Shown here: positions 43,549-52,521 of the stretch, one piece after another
How positions within the stretch are numbered: the first letter of the stretch is position 1
How the letters are laid out: every line of letters starts with the position of its first letter
Origin: WHTK01 sp963711035
GTDB taxonomy: Bacteria > Chloroflexota > Dehalococcoidia > DSTF01 > WHTK01
Length of the DNA stretch: 64,000 nt
Direction: 5' to 3'
Assembly: GCA_963711035.1 (NCBI GenBank)
Contig: CAVQCN010000001.1
Span: 496,001-560,000 of the forward strand
Made by a program: the position numbers and the translations under genes
The notes under the pieces: model-generated
Databases searched by the model: none
Told to the model about the DNA's origin: nothing
Seen by the model: the letters and a program-made list of their open reading frames with translations, nothing else

Positions 43549-45270
43549 ATGCCCCTCCCCGAAGGCGTTGTCACCTTTCTGTTTACTGACATCGAGGGTT
43601 CGACCCGCCTCTGGGAGAGAGACTCGGAGCAAATGCGCGCTGTGCTGCGACGCCACGACGAGTTGCTGCGAAGTGCCATCGAAGCCCATGGAGGCGTGGT
43701 CGTCAAGCAGCGCGGTGAGGGTGATTCCTTCTTCGCCGTCTTTAGCCATCCGAATGACGCCGTAGCTGCCGCCTGCCGCATTCAGACCGCCCTCGCCGGC
43801 GAAGCTTGGCCGACCAAGATGCCGATTCGCGTCCGCGCCGCGCTGCACACAGCCGCTGTAGAGCTGCGCGACGGCGACTACTATGGCCCGCCCGTCAACC
43901 GCTGTGCACGCATCCGGGCGTTGGGCCATGGCGGACAGACGTTGCTTTCACAGGCCACCTACGATCTCGTGCGCGAAGCACTGCCTCCAGATACGAGAGC
44001 CGCCGACCTCGGGGAGCATCGCATGCGGGATCTCGCCCGGCCGGAACACCTCTACCAAATCGTGCCGACGGCGCTGCCTGCGGACTTCCCGCCGCTCAAG
44101 TCTCTCGATCGACTGGCGAATAACCTGCCGTTCCAGGTCACGTCATTCGTGGGCCGCGAGCAGGAGCTCGCCCAAGCGACCGACCTCCTGGCGAGTGAGC
44201 GCCTCCTAACCTTTGTTGGGCCTGGCGGCACCGGCAAGACGCGCCTCGCCCTTCAGGTCGCCGCTGAGTCGCTCGAATCCTTCCCGGATGGTGTCTGGCT
44301 CGTCGAGTTGGCGCCGCTTATTGACCCGGAGACGGTCGCGCCGGCCGTCGCAGCCGCGATCGGCATCCAACAAGATGGGGCCAGGCCAATCCTCGAAACG
44401 CTCATTGACGCCCTGCGCGACCAGAAGATGCTGATAATCCTCGACAACTGCGAGCACCTCCTGGAGGCAGCTGCCGCTGTCGCCGGCACCATCCTGCGTA
44501 GCGTGCCTGGCGGCAGGCTCATCGCCACCAGCCGCGAGCTGCTGGGGATCGCCGGCGAACGGACCATGCGCATTCAACCGCTCGGCGTCCCGCCACCACA
44601 GAAGCCTGCTGGCGCCCAAGACCTCGCGGCTTACGACTCGGTGCGCCTCTTCGTCGACCGTGCCACCGCGGTCGCGCCAGACTTCGACCTGAACGAAACG
44701 CGTGCCGCCGCCGTCGCCAGCATCTGCCGCCGGCTCGACGGCATCCCGCTGGCGATCGAGCTGGCGGCCGCGCGGGTGCGCCACTTGCCGGCCGAGCAGA
44801 TCGAGGCGCGCCTTGACGACCAGTTCCGGCTGCTCACCGGAGGCAGCCGCTCGGCAATGCCCCGCCAACAGACCCTGCTCGCCGCAATCGACTGGAGTTA
44901 CGAACTGCTCACCGACGCCGAGCGGTTGCTACTGAACCGCTTCTCGGTCTTCGCCGCGGGCTGCTCCTTGGAAGCAGCGGAGTCAATCTGTAGCGGCGAC
45001 GGTATCGAGAACTACGACGTAATCGACCTGTTAGGGCGTCTCGCCGACCGCTCGCTGCTCACAGTGACTGACGCTCATGGCGAAGCGCGCTTCTCACTCC
45101 TGGAGACGATCCGCCGGTACGCCAACCAGAAGCTCAGGGAGTCGGGAGAGCTCGCGGCAGTGAGCGAGCGCCACCTCGCCTGGTACCTGGCGTTCGCGCA
45201 GGAAACGCAGCCAAGGCTGACGAGCTCGGAGCGAGCCATCGGTCCTTGCCCGGCTGCTGGAGGAACATGA
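43549..45270 (+). CDS. Class III nucleotidyl cyclase-domain/AAA ATPase regulator, N-terminal part of a frameshifted gene
   Basis: The first 170 residues are a class III adenylate/guanylate cyclase domain (VTFLFTDIEGSTRLWERD, QRGEGDSFFAVF, GPPVNRCARIRALGHGGQTLLS). An NB-ARC/AAA-type ATPase follows with P-loop FVGPGGTGKTRLAL and Walker B MLIILDNCEHLLE. These regulators normally continue into TPR repeats. Here the frame breaks after SSERAI near 45240 and stops at 45270, while the expected continuation (VLARLLEEHDNLRAAL) resumes at 45242 in the next frame. One extra G explains it: mutation, sequencing error or, less likely, programmed shift. Confidence 0.85.
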   Translation: MPLPEGVVTFLFTDIEGSTRLWERDSEQMRAVLRRHDELLRSAIEAHGGVVVKQRGEGDSFFAVFSHPNDAVAAACRIQTALAGEAWPTKMPIRVRAALHTAAVELRDGDYYGPPVNRCARIRALGHGGQTLLSQATYDLVREALPPDTRAADLGEHRMRDLARPEHLYQIVPTALPADFPPLKSLDRLANNLPFQVTSFVGREQELAQATDLLASERLLTFVGPGGTGKTRLALQVAAESLESFPDGVWLVELAPLIDPETVAPAVAAAIGIQQDGARPILETLIDALRDQKMLIILDNCEHLLEAAAAVAGTILRSVPGGRLIATSRELLGIAGERTMRIQPLGVPPPQKPAGAQDLAAYDSVRLFVDRATAVAPDFDLNETRAAAVASICRRLDGIPLAIELAAARVRHLPAEQIEARLDDQFRLLTGGSRSAMPRQQTLLAAIDWSYELLTDAERLLLNRFSVFAAGCSLEAAESICSGDGIENYDVIDLLGRLADRSLLTVTDAHGEARFSLLETIRRYANQKLRESGELAAVSERHLAWYLAFAQETQPRLTSSERAIGPCPAAGGT

Positions 45271-45436
45271 CAACCTGCGGGCTGCCCTTGCCTGGAGTCA
45301 GACGCGGGAGGACCCCGAGGCCGGCCTGGCTCTGGTCGGGTCGCTCTGGTGGTTCTGGAATTTTCACCAAAATTGGTTAGAGGGCCAAGAGTGGGCTGAA
45401 GCCGCCCTGGCAAAGCCCATACATGAGCCGGACACA

Positions 45437-46435
45437 ATGGCGCGTGCTAGCGCTCTAGCCTCCGCTGGTGGTCTCGCTTTTCTACTCGGTGATGGTCCGA
45501 ACGCGACCCGCCGCCTGGAGGAGAGCCTGGAGATCCGCGATCGCCGTCACGAAACGAAGGGGTCAGCGTTTTGTTATCAGATTCTCGGCATGGTCGCCGT
45601 CGATCGCGGCGATTTTGGTGAAGCTCAGCGGCTCTGCCGAAAGGCTCTCGATCTCTGCCGCCAGGACGGGAGCCCCTGGGAACTTGCTTTCATGCTGTTT
45701 TCGCTCGGCGACGCCTCGCTGCATGGAGACCGGACGGCAGCGCGCGCGCTCTACGAGGAGAGTCTCTCCATCTGGCGCGAAGTCGGTGATAACTGGGCTG
45801 TGGCCCTCCCTCTGACCAGCCTGGCAAACATCTACGTCAGAGACCGAGAACTCGAGACCGCCGAGGCTGCCCTCAAGGAGACTCTTTCGATGCGTCGGGA
45901 CAGCGGCTATAAGCAGATGGTGTCGATAACGCTCAGCCAACTTGCGGAGGTAATGCGCTTCAAGGGTGATTTCGCCGCCGCCCTCCCGCTTCTCGAAGAA
46001 GCGAAGGCGTTGGCGCATGACGTTGGTAGAGATCGTGAAGTCGCGCGCGCCATCTTCAACCAGGGAGCCATCGCTCTCGAGCTGGCGGACCTGACCTCGG
46101 CGGCCTCCAGCTTTCACGAGAGCCTGACGACCCAGTGTGCCTTGGATGACCGATTTGGCCTCGCTGGGAGCCTATCTGGGTTGGCACAAGTCGCCGGTGC
46201 GAGAGGAGCGTTCAAGGCTGCCGTCCGGCTAATCGCTGGAGCTAAAGCAATCCTGGAAGAAATGCGAGCCTCACTGTGGCCGCAGGATGAAGACGCCGTC
46301 GACAGACTTTGTGTACTCGCTAAGGCGAAGCTGGATCCGCGGGTTTTCGAGACCGCTTGGATCGAAGGTGCTCGATGCAGTACCAATGAGTTGTGTGAAC
46401 TCGGCGGCGCCGTCGCGGCGGACGCCATGCACTAA
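45437..46435 (+). CDS. TPR C-terminal part of the frameshifted cyclase/ATPase regulator
   Basis: This frame continues the protein begun at 43549; the homologous reading resumes at 45242, and ATG 45437 is merely the first methionine. It holds about seven tetratricopeptide-like repeats (for example LEESLEIRDRRHETKGSAFCYQ and LCRKALDLCRQDGSPWELA). In intact relatives this part binds partners and controls the ATPase. Without the frameshift the whole protein would be about 960 residues. Confidence 0.75.
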   Translation: MARASALASAGGLAFLLGDGPNATRRLEESLEIRDRRHETKGSAFCYQILGMVAVDRGDFGEAQRLCRKALDLCRQDGSPWELAFMLFSLGDASLHGDRTAARALYEESLSIWREVGDNWAVALPLTSLANIYVRDRELETAEAALKETLSMRRDSGYKQMVSITLSQLAEVMRFKGDFAAALPLLEEAKALAHDVGRDREVARAIFNQGAIALELADLTSAASSFHESLTTQCALDDRFGLAGSLSGLAQVAGARGAFKAAVRLIAGAKAILEEMRASLWPQDEDAVDRLCVLAKAKLDPRVFETAWIEGARCSTNELCELGGAVAADAMH

Positions 46436-46973
46436 TGTTTCCAGGCGGCCTCTTCGAGGCAGGGCGAGGCGACGCCTTTCGAGCCAATTGCCTCACCGCC
46501 TCTCACGACTTGTGGCATGAAGCCCCTACAGCCACAAGGGACACACTGCTGACCTGATCCAGAGAGCAGCTGGGGCCCGCAGCCACTTTTCGCGAGCGAG
46601 TTCAAAGAGGGCTTCCGGTTCGTGGCCAGGACCTCGCCTGCCAACCTGATGGTCGAGCTTGTCGCGTCGCACCGCTCTCCTGCTCGATCTCGAGGGCCGC
46701 GCGGAGGCTCTACTGCTCCAGCTTCCTGGTCAACCAGCTCCAACACGGGGTCGAATAGCGTGGAATCCCTTCAGCAAACGAGCCAGACCCTGTCCCCTCT
46801 TACGACGGAACTGGCCGAGGGAGACGACGCAAGGTCTCTAAGGACGGACACGATTGCTGAATCGTGCACCATCTTCGCACGCTGAGGAAAAACCAGTGAC
46901 GCCTAGAAATGTCCCGTCTGATATGAAGCGGCGCCACGAAATTCGCGGCGCCGCTTTCAATTGCCTCGGTCTG
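46436..46973. other. Gene-free stretch with the second ACACGAT-type palindrome
   Basis: No credible gene is visible. CACGAT-N6-ATCGTG lies at 46849-46866, and an SD-like GAGG segment follows, but only very short frames are open after it. Confidence 0.45.
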
Positions 46974-47408
46974 TTAGCTCAGCTGACCGACGATGCCACC
47001 GACGCCACCACCAGGGGCGTGCTCGACTTCCCACTCGGTCACTTTCCCATTACGCACCGTGATAGCGACCCGCTCGGCTGGCAGGTGTAGTTGCCGACCA
47101 CTGGCCGGGAGGCTCGGACCGTTGGGAATGTTCATCGTGCCCGTGTGAGTGCCCGTCACCTCGACGATGGCATACACCATGTTGTTGGCCTCGCGCGTGT
47201 CATGCAGGTTGTGGTTGAAGTCGGGCGCTGCTGCCCGAATGGTCGTCCAGAGGCCAATCGCTTCCTGCTTGCCGAGGGGCTGGGGTGCTACGCCGACGAA
47301 CTTGAAGTCATCGGCCAGGTAGGTAGCCGCCTTGCTGAGGTCTCCGCCGCAGATCTCCGCGTCCAGTGCCTTCACAACATCGAGAGCGTTCATGGTGTTC
47401 AGGGTCAT
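46974..47408 (-). CDS. SnoaL-like (NTF2-fold) ester cyclase family protein
   Basis: The 144-residue protein fits the SnoaL/ester cyclase group: ALDAEICGGDLSKAATYLADDFKFVGVAPQPLGKQEAIGLW and a late GRQLHLPAERVAITVRNGKVTEWEVEH. Family members isomerise or hydrolyse small molecules, but many are uncharacterised. The start is ATG 47408; AAAGG stands upstream. It lies beside the LuxR ATPase gene on the same strand, 157 bases downstream. Confidence 0.75.
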   Translation of the reverse strand: MTLNTMNALDVVKALDAEICGGDLSKAATYLADDFKFVGVAPQPLGKQEAIGLWTTIRAAAPDFNHNLHDTREANNMVYAIVEVTGTHTGTMNIPNGPSLPASGRQLHLPAERVAITVRNGKVTEWEVEHAPGGGVGGIVGQLS

Positions 47409-47565
47409 GGTAATTCCGCCTTTCTTGCTTCGGTGCTCGCTGTCGAAGGTGCATTCCTTCACCACGTGGAGAGTACGAGACCTGCCCGGGTTCAACGTCC
47501 GGGAGACCCGCCATTCTTGGCGAGCCTGTGATGGCGGGAATCACGTAGAACCTTTGGCTAGGTGG

Positions 47566-50430
47566 TTATTTGAGCAGTCTGTGGCGCAGGGCATACGCGG
47601 TGGCATCTGCCTTGCCGCGGGCGTCGATCTTGGCATAGATGTTCGTGATGTGCCGCTCGACGGTGCGCAAACTGAGGTAGAGGCGGTCGGCGACTTCCTT
47701 GTTGCCCGCGCCGCCAGCCAGCAGCCGCAGCACGTCGATCTCGCGGGCCGTCAGACCGTCGATAGTGGACAGACGAGAAGTCTCAGACTCATCGGTTGGC
47801 ATGAGAGTCGAAACACGCTTCTCCGCGGCTTCGAGACCGAGCGAGTGGTAGGCTGCACTCGCCTCCGCGAGCTCCTCAAAAGCCTCGTGGCGTCTTCCGC
47901 CGCCCAACAGCACCTCGCCCAACCGTTCTTGGGCACGAGCGGCCAGAAGTGGGGCATCGATAGCGCGGTTCCGTTGGGCTGCGCGTCGATAATGGGCTTC
48001 GGCGCGGGGATCGCGCATGGTGGCGCTTGCATTGCCCAGCGCCATCTCGACGGAGCCGTACGATACGGTGTTGCTGTTGACGACGAACTGATCGCCATAG
48101 GGCAGGAGCAGCTCGTACAGCATCCGCGCCCACTGAGCGTTGCCCAGACGTCGCACCGCCTCGGAGAGCAGGTACATCAATGGGAGCCACATCCAGTCGC
48201 GCGGCAACGACGCGAATTCGTCTGTGGCAAGGCCGCCAACCAACGTACTGGCTCTGTCCATCTGGCCAATCCGCGTCGAAAGATAGGCGAGCATGGATCG
48301 GCGCACTGGCGACTGAAGCCAGGGCAGTGGATCCAGAACCAGCGTCTCGATGATCGCTGCGTCCTCGCCGGTTTCGGAAAGCAGATCGATGAGCGCGGCA
48401 ACCCGATGAATCTCGACGTCCAGATAGCCTGCGCGCACTCCCAGACGATATGCTTCGTCCGTTAGCTCTCGCGCTCTGGCGAGTTCGCCGCGCAGCGCAG
48501 CCATCATGCTCTCCATGCGAGTGTGCTCAGCAAGGCGTAACGGGCTGCGGAGCTCCGCGGCCAATGCGCCAAAGCGCTGCAGGGAACGACGGGCGTCGTG
48601 GATCTGGCCACCCTCGACGAGACAGCCTATCTCCCAGTAGAGTCCACCCAGCTCCCGTTCGCGTTCCCCGGCTGCGAGAGCGAGGTTGATTATGGAGCGG
48701 CTGATGGCAAGCCGGCCTGCCGGGTCGTCTGGCCCCCAGCTCACCAAGCGACGTGCTCCCAGTGCCGCAGCTTCCGCCACGCTATCCCCGACTTGTCGGG
48801 CGAGGGCGAGGCTCTCAATGCTGAGGCTATCGGCAGAGGGTGCGTCCCCGGCGAAGAAGCGCGCCTGCGACAGCGCAGACAAGAGCTTGGAGCGTTGCGA
48901 TAACTGGCTATTGCCAACCGCGGCAATGGCACGCGTCAGCAGCGTCGCTGAATGCGCGTCTGGCGAAGAACGCGGCCTGCCGGTCGGCAGGTAGGCGCGC
49001 TCGTAGCCCAGCGCCGCTTCCGCTTCGAGACGCGAGTTCTCCAGCATCTCCGCCTTGTTGAAACAGTCGAGGAAGGCATTCAGGGCGGCATCGGCGTCAC
49101 CGGCGAGGCGCCGCGCTTCCGCTAGCGATAGCTCCAGCTCGATCTGGCGTTCTGGCGTTGCATCGTTCTCATCGAGCAAGCTCAGGGCCCGCTCGAACTG
49201 GCTGGCGGCGTCTTCATACGCCAGAAGACGTAGTGACCGCGCGGCTGCGGTGGCGAAGAGCTCACCGGCACGACGGTGCGATTCCCGGCTGCCTTCCGCT
49301 TCAAGATGAACGGCTATTGCGGCTGCAGCGGCCTCGATACCCTGCTCTGCCTCCAGCAGGTTGGCGGCACGCAGGTGCAGTTCGGCGCGGCGAGATGACG
49401 GGATGGAGCCGTATACCGCATCGCGGAAGAGGGCGTGGCGGAACCAGACTTGTGCCGGATTGTCCACCTGCAGTATTCCTGCCGACCTGAGATCGTCGAC
49501 CGCCGTGTCGACCTCCTCCCGTGAGGTACGAAGCACTTCTGCGAGGTGCGGAAAGCGGCTGTTCTCGTTTAACACCGCGACCGCTTCCGCGACATCTCGC
49601 GTCCGCAATGCCCGCCCCGCCAGCCGGTAGATGACAAGATCCGCCACGGCCTCGGGCACCATGCCCGGCCCAAGGTAGGACGATGCCGCGTCGCGGATCA
49701 GTTCCTCCAGGAAGAAGGGGTTGCCTTCGGCCCGCTCCACCAGTAGATCGATGGCCTCGTTGGACAGTGAGGCCCCCGAGGCCAAGACGAGTTGTCGTGC
49801 ATCTTTCGGCGTGAGCGGCCGCAATGTGACCCGCTCGCCCAGGTATTCGCGACGCACGGCTTCCGCAAGCATATGGAGGCCTGCAGGCGCAGACGTCTCC
49901 TCCGGCCGCCGTGTTATCAGGAGGAGCACCGGCAGGGTGCGGACTTGGCGCGCGACGTGGGTTAGAAGACGCAATGTGGACTCATCGGCCCAGTGCGCGT
50001 CCTCGATGACGAGAAGACAAGGCCGCGAGGTCTTGGCGGTGCACTCCAGCGCCGAAACCACCGCGTCAAACTGCTTTTCACGCCCGACGTCATCATCGCC
50101 GACCGACAGGCTCTCAAGCGCATTGAGCAGTGCTGTGGTCGCCTGCTCCGAGCTTGACCGCATCAGGTCCGTAAGCATCCCACGCACTGGTGCAAAGGGT
50201 TGCGAGCCGCTGCCTTCGTAGACCAGGCCGAAAGCGACGAGAGCGCCCGTTGGGAGTCGAGTGGCCATTTCGCGCACGAGTCGGGACTTGCCGATGCCTG
50301 CGGGGCCGGTGATAAGCGCCGTTCTGCCCTTGCCGCCGAGGGCGTCCTGCCAGAGCGATTCGAGCAGATCCAGCTCCGCCGAGCGGCCTACGAGAAGCGC
50401 ACCTCCGGCTTCGTGGACTGACTCTAGCAT
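47566..50430 (-). CDS. Large ATP-binding LuxR-family (LAL/MalT-like) regulator
   Basis: The 954-residue protein has an N-terminal AAA ATPase (Walker A ITGPAGIGKSRLVRE, Walker B CLLVIEDAHWADEST), a long helical TPR-like middle and a C-terminal LuxR helix-turn-helix (LTAREIDVLRLLAGGAGNKEVADRLYLSLRTVERHITNIYAK). LAL regulators couple ligand sensing by the repeat region to ATP-driven activation. The HTH tail closely resembles that of the regulator at 61947. A perfect 27-base palindrome lies 41 bases before the start and may be its operator. Confidence 0.92.
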   Translation of the reverse strand: MLESVHEAGGALLVGRSAELDLLESLWQDALGGKGRTALITGPAGIGKSRLVREMATRLPTGALVAFGLVYEGSGSQPFAPVRGMLTDLMRSSSEQATTALLNALESLSVGDDDVGREKQFDAVVSALECTAKTSRPCLLVIEDAHWADESTLRLLTHVARQVRTLPVLLLITRRPEETSAPAGLHMLAEAVRREYLGERVTLRPLTPKDARQLVLASGASLSNEAIDLLVERAEGNPFFLEELIRDAASSYLGPGMVPEAVADLVIYRLAGRALRTRDVAEAVAVLNENSRFPHLAEVLRTSREEVDTAVDDLRSAGILQVDNPAQVWFRHALFRDAVYGSIPSSRRAELHLRAANLLEAEQGIEAAAAAIAVHLEAEGSRESHRRAGELFATAAARSLRLLAYEDAASQFERALSLLDENDATPERQIELELSLAEARRLAGDADAALNAFLDCFNKAEMLENSRLEAEAALGYERAYLPTGRPRSSPDAHSATLLTRAIAAVGNSQLSQRSKLLSALSQARFFAGDAPSADSLSIESLALARQVGDSVAEAAALGARRLVSWGPDDPAGRLAISRSIINLALAAGERERELGGLYWEIGCLVEGGQIHDARRSLQRFGALAAELRSPLRLAEHTRMESMMAALRGELARARELTDEAYRLGVRAGYLDVEIHRVAALIDLLSETGEDAAIIETLVLDPLPWLQSPVRRSMLAYLSTRIGQMDRASTLVGGLATDEFASLPRDWMWLPLMYLLSEAVRRLGNAQWARMLYELLLPYGDQFVVNSNTVSYGSVEMALGNASATMRDPRAEAHYRRAAQRNRAIDAPLLAARAQERLGEVLLGGGRRHEAFEELAEASAAYHSLGLEAAEKRVSTLMPTDESETSRLSTIDGLTAREIDVLRLLAGGAGNKEVADRLYLSLRTVERHITNIYAKIDARGKADATAYALRHRLLK

Positions 50431-50471
50431 CGTTTGATCCCGCCCTCAGGACCGACAGTATGGCGTCATTC

Positions 50472-50498
50472 TATAACGCTCCAGAATGGAGCGTTATA
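50472..50498. promoter_or_regulatory. Perfect 12-bp inverted repeat upstream of the LuxR ATPase gene
   Basis: TATAACGCTCCA (50472-50483) and TGGAGCGTTATA (50487-50498) are separated by GAA. It overlaps a leftward TAGAAT -10-like box (50468-50473) and the point where the pseudogene at 50494 ends. Operator and mobile-element scar are both possible. Confidence 0.55.
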
Positions 50499-50946
50499 CA
50501 ACGTGCTCCTCGTCGTTCGCCACCCAGGTGACCTTGTTGAGGTCGACGCCGTGTTCCATCTTCATGATGCCGCGCGCCCAGACGATCGGCGTGACCGTGT
50601 GGCTGCGCGAACCGACTCGCTTGCCCTCGAGGTCCTTCGGCGTCTTCACGCCGGTGGTCTCGTTGTAGACCATGTTCTGGTGCTGGCCGTGGCCGAGGAC
50701 CATGGCCGGCAGGGCTGTAAACGGCTTGCCCTACTCGCGCGCTACGAAGTACGCGGAGATCGCCATCTCTGCGAAGTCGTAGTCCAGCGTGCGGCACATC
50801 TTGCGGAACGCGGCTGTGAGTGGCCGCACGTCCTGCAAGTCGAAGCTGATGCCGTCGACTCTGATGGCGCCACTCTTGATTGAGTCATAGACGGATTGCC
50901 CTCCCACAGCCGTCTTGAGCGTGAGAGTCGTCGCTGGTGCAGTCAT
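50494..50946 (-). pseudogene. Fragment of a 4,5-dihydroxyphthalate decarboxylase/ABC solute-binding-like gene
   Basis: From ATG 50946 (GGAGA upstream) the frame gives LTLKTAVGGQSVYDSIKSG and DYDFAEMAISAYFVARE, then an amber TAG at 50731-50733, and continues in the same frame with GKPFTALPAMVLGHGQHQN and LEGKRVGSRSHTVTPIVWARG. The Y-to-stop change (TAC/TAT to TAG, from AREYGKP) is a nonsense mutation. The C-terminal half is missing, cut at the palindrome. The family covers substrate-binding-fold decarboxylases of aromatic catabolism. Confidence 0.75.
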
Positions 50947-50976
50947 CTCGTTTCTCCGTTGAGCTCTCTCGAATCG

Positions 50977-51070
50977 CTAGTTTTCGGCCGTCAGGAATTG
51001 CAGAACCTTTTCGTTGTGCACGTCGGCGTTTTCGAACTGGGCCCACTGGCCCGTGTTGAAGAAGCTGGCA
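50977..51070 (-). pseudogene. C-terminal fragment of an alpha/beta hydrolase
   Basis: Leftward translation reads FFNTGQWAQFENADVHNE and then KVLQFLTAEN, ending at TAG 50977. This is the catalytic-histidine end of meta-cleavage-type alpha/beta hydrolases, where GHWAQ-E-A is usual; the histidine is changed to Q (TGQWAQ). It abuts the integrase remnant, so the rest was lost by recombination. With the next pseudogene it suggests a lost aromatic-degradation operon. Confidence 0.5.
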
Positions 51071-51310
51071 GTAGAACCAGGCCTCGGGCACCTCCGGTTC
51101 CATGATTTGAGGCATTCCAGCGTGAGCCTGCTCCTGGCCGCCGGCGCCAGGGTGGACGACGTCCGCGCCCGAGTGGGTCACAGCTCCATCACGACGACCG
51201 TGAACACCTACGGCCACCGAATTGCAGGGAGCGGATCTCTCGCCGACAGGATGAACCAGATACTCAACCAAACGAGCGCAGAATCGGACGAATGGTTAGC
51301 AAATGGTTAG
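51071..51310 (+). pseudogene. C-terminal remnant of a tyrosine integrase
   Basis: About 80 residues of a phage-type integrase catalytic domain remain: FHDLRHSSVSLLLAAG with the HxLRH motif and VGHSSITTTVNTYGHRI with the second His and nucleophile Tyr. The N-terminal DNA-binding part and first catalytic Arg are missing. It stands 80 bases from the second tRNA-Trp repeat, where the integrase of the older element is expected. Paired AATGGTTAGC repeats overlap its end. Confidence 0.85.
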
Positions 51311-51311
51311 C
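51291..51311 (+). repeat. Paired AATGGTTAGC repeats, 11-bp period, right end of the older element
   Basis: AATGGTTAGC occurs at 51291-51300 and 51302-51311. The one-helical-turn spacing matches the paired repeats at the ends of the younger element and suggests integrase arm-type sites. Three TAGAAT motifs follow at 51352, 51362 and 51369. Confidence 0.4.
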
Positions 51312-51391
51312 ACGACACAGGATCGGCTGAGACTGACAGGCTGAAACCAGTTAGAATTAGGTAGAATTTAGAATGGAATTGATAAGAAAGG

Positions 51392-51438
51392 TTTGGCAGG
51401 AGTGGAGGGACTCGAACCCCCGACCGGCGGTTTTGGAG
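51392..51438. repeat. Attachment repeat copy 2 (tRNA-Trp 3' part)
   Basis: This copy is identical to copies 1 and 3 over 47 bases and shares three more flanking bases (AGG) with copy 1. It separates the two elements. Confidence 0.92.
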
Positions 51439-51553
51439 AACCATCGAAGCGGGGCCGAGCCATGCTGAACCGGGCGATCCGGGGCGTCTCAGATTCGGCA
51501 TTTGACCATCGCAACCGATGACACCCGGTCCGGCACGGCCCCGCCTCGTTAAA

Positions 51554-51573
51554 TGATTGCCACATGATTGCCA
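51554..51573 (+). repeat. Paired TGATTGCCA repeats, left end of the younger element
   Basis: TGATTGCCA at 51554-51562 and 51565-51573, 11-bp period. The same pair in the same orientation occurs at 59770-59789 near the other end, so they are likely integrase arm sites. Confidence 0.6.
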
Positions 51574-51576
51574 CGT

Positions 51577-52314
51577 TCATACCCGAGACGCCAGGAGACT
51601 TGATAAGAAGAACGCGATGCTGAATACCAAACCCACGAGAAGGAGCCGCCAATTCTGGTTGTTTTGGTAGCGCGTCTCTCCTTGCCCTATCAAGAAGCTC
51701 GCCAAGGGGAACAAGTCCTCTAGCCAGCTACGACCGAGTGCCAAGAGACCTCCTACGATAGACGACCCTACGAGGACACCCAGTCCCACGTACGTGTAGT
51801 ACGGAGGATTGCCCCAGAATAGGACTCCTGCCATGGATGCCAACCCCGCGAACCACATGACTCCAACAAAGGAATAGATGATTGGTTCTGCGGAGTAGGA
51901 AATTGCATTCGCAACGATTGCATACCAGACCTGCATAGATTCGAGGCGGTCGGCGATGCGATTTGAAAGCCTCTCAACAGCTTCCTCGCTGCCGGCCAGT
52001 TCTACAACGACATTGCATTCGTCCAAGGAATCTCGCCGCGAACTGAGCTGGATCGATCCCTTCTTCCCAAAGTCACTCTTCGATCTGGCCTGAATCGATA
52101 GAGACGTTATCTGTCGGCTAGACGTGTTTTCGTAAGCTAATAAGGCGTTGAGAGACGGGAAAGATCGTTGCGCCCCATCACTGCACTGGGCGCGATAGCT
52201 CACAGGACCAACGTTGTCTGACAACAGGTCTTCCAGTTTCGCCAGTTCAACGTGACCAAGCTGAAATACCCTGCGCAGCTTATAGGTGTGTCTTACTAAC
52301 GGCTCATCCGTCAC
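51577..52314 (-). CDS. Hypothetical membrane protein (245 aa)
   Basis: The N-terminal 130 residues are soluble and polar. Then come four likely membrane helices: about 135-165 (YAIVANAISYSAEPIIYSFV), 170-185, 190-210 and 225-243. The codon use is more A/T-rich than host genes. I do not recognise the family. It ends at the left arm repeats and is the outermost gene of the element, a position where satellites often carry accessory genes; a defence or exclusion role would be speculation. Confidence 0.6.
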   Translation of the reverse strand: MTDEPLVRHTYKLRRVFQLGHVELAKLEDLLSDNVGPVSYRAQCSDGAQRSFPSLNALLAYENTSSRQITSLSIQARSKSDFGKKGSIQLSSRRDSLDECNVVVELAGSEEAVERLSNRIADRLESMQVWYAIVANAISYSAEPIIYSFVGVMWFAGLASMAGVLFWGNPPYYTYVGLGVLVGSSIVGGLLALGRSWLEDLFPLASFLIGQGETRYQNNQNWRLLLVGLVFSIAFFLSSLLASRV

Positions 52315-52521
52315 ATGCGAAATGATAGGAGATCAATACCCCGTCGGGCCATGACGGCCTGCTAATAAGTGAAGCTTCCAAGGCACCTTTATCTTGTGGG
52401 TGCTACCCCTTGACTTGGGGACAAGTGCATAGACCTCTTCGCAATTGAGATCTTATAATGAAGGGTGCACCGCTGTACGTGTGGACGGACAGGGTGTCCT
52501 AGAAGGGTAGGTTGAGTTTCA

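Larger units (their letters stand above)
41696..51391. mobile_element. Older tRNA-Trp-integrated element (about 9.7 kb)
   Basis: The element lies between the first and second copies of the 47-bp tRNA-Trp 3' repeat. It carries a ParB-like gene, a lipoprotein, regulatory genes (cyclase/ATPase/TPR and LuxR ATPase), a SnoaL protein, gene fragments and a C-terminal remnant of a tyrosine integrase next to the right repeat. Frameshifts, a nonsense codon and the truncated integrase suggest it is decayed and immobile. Being farther from the intact tRNA, it should be the earlier insertion. Confidence 0.75.
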
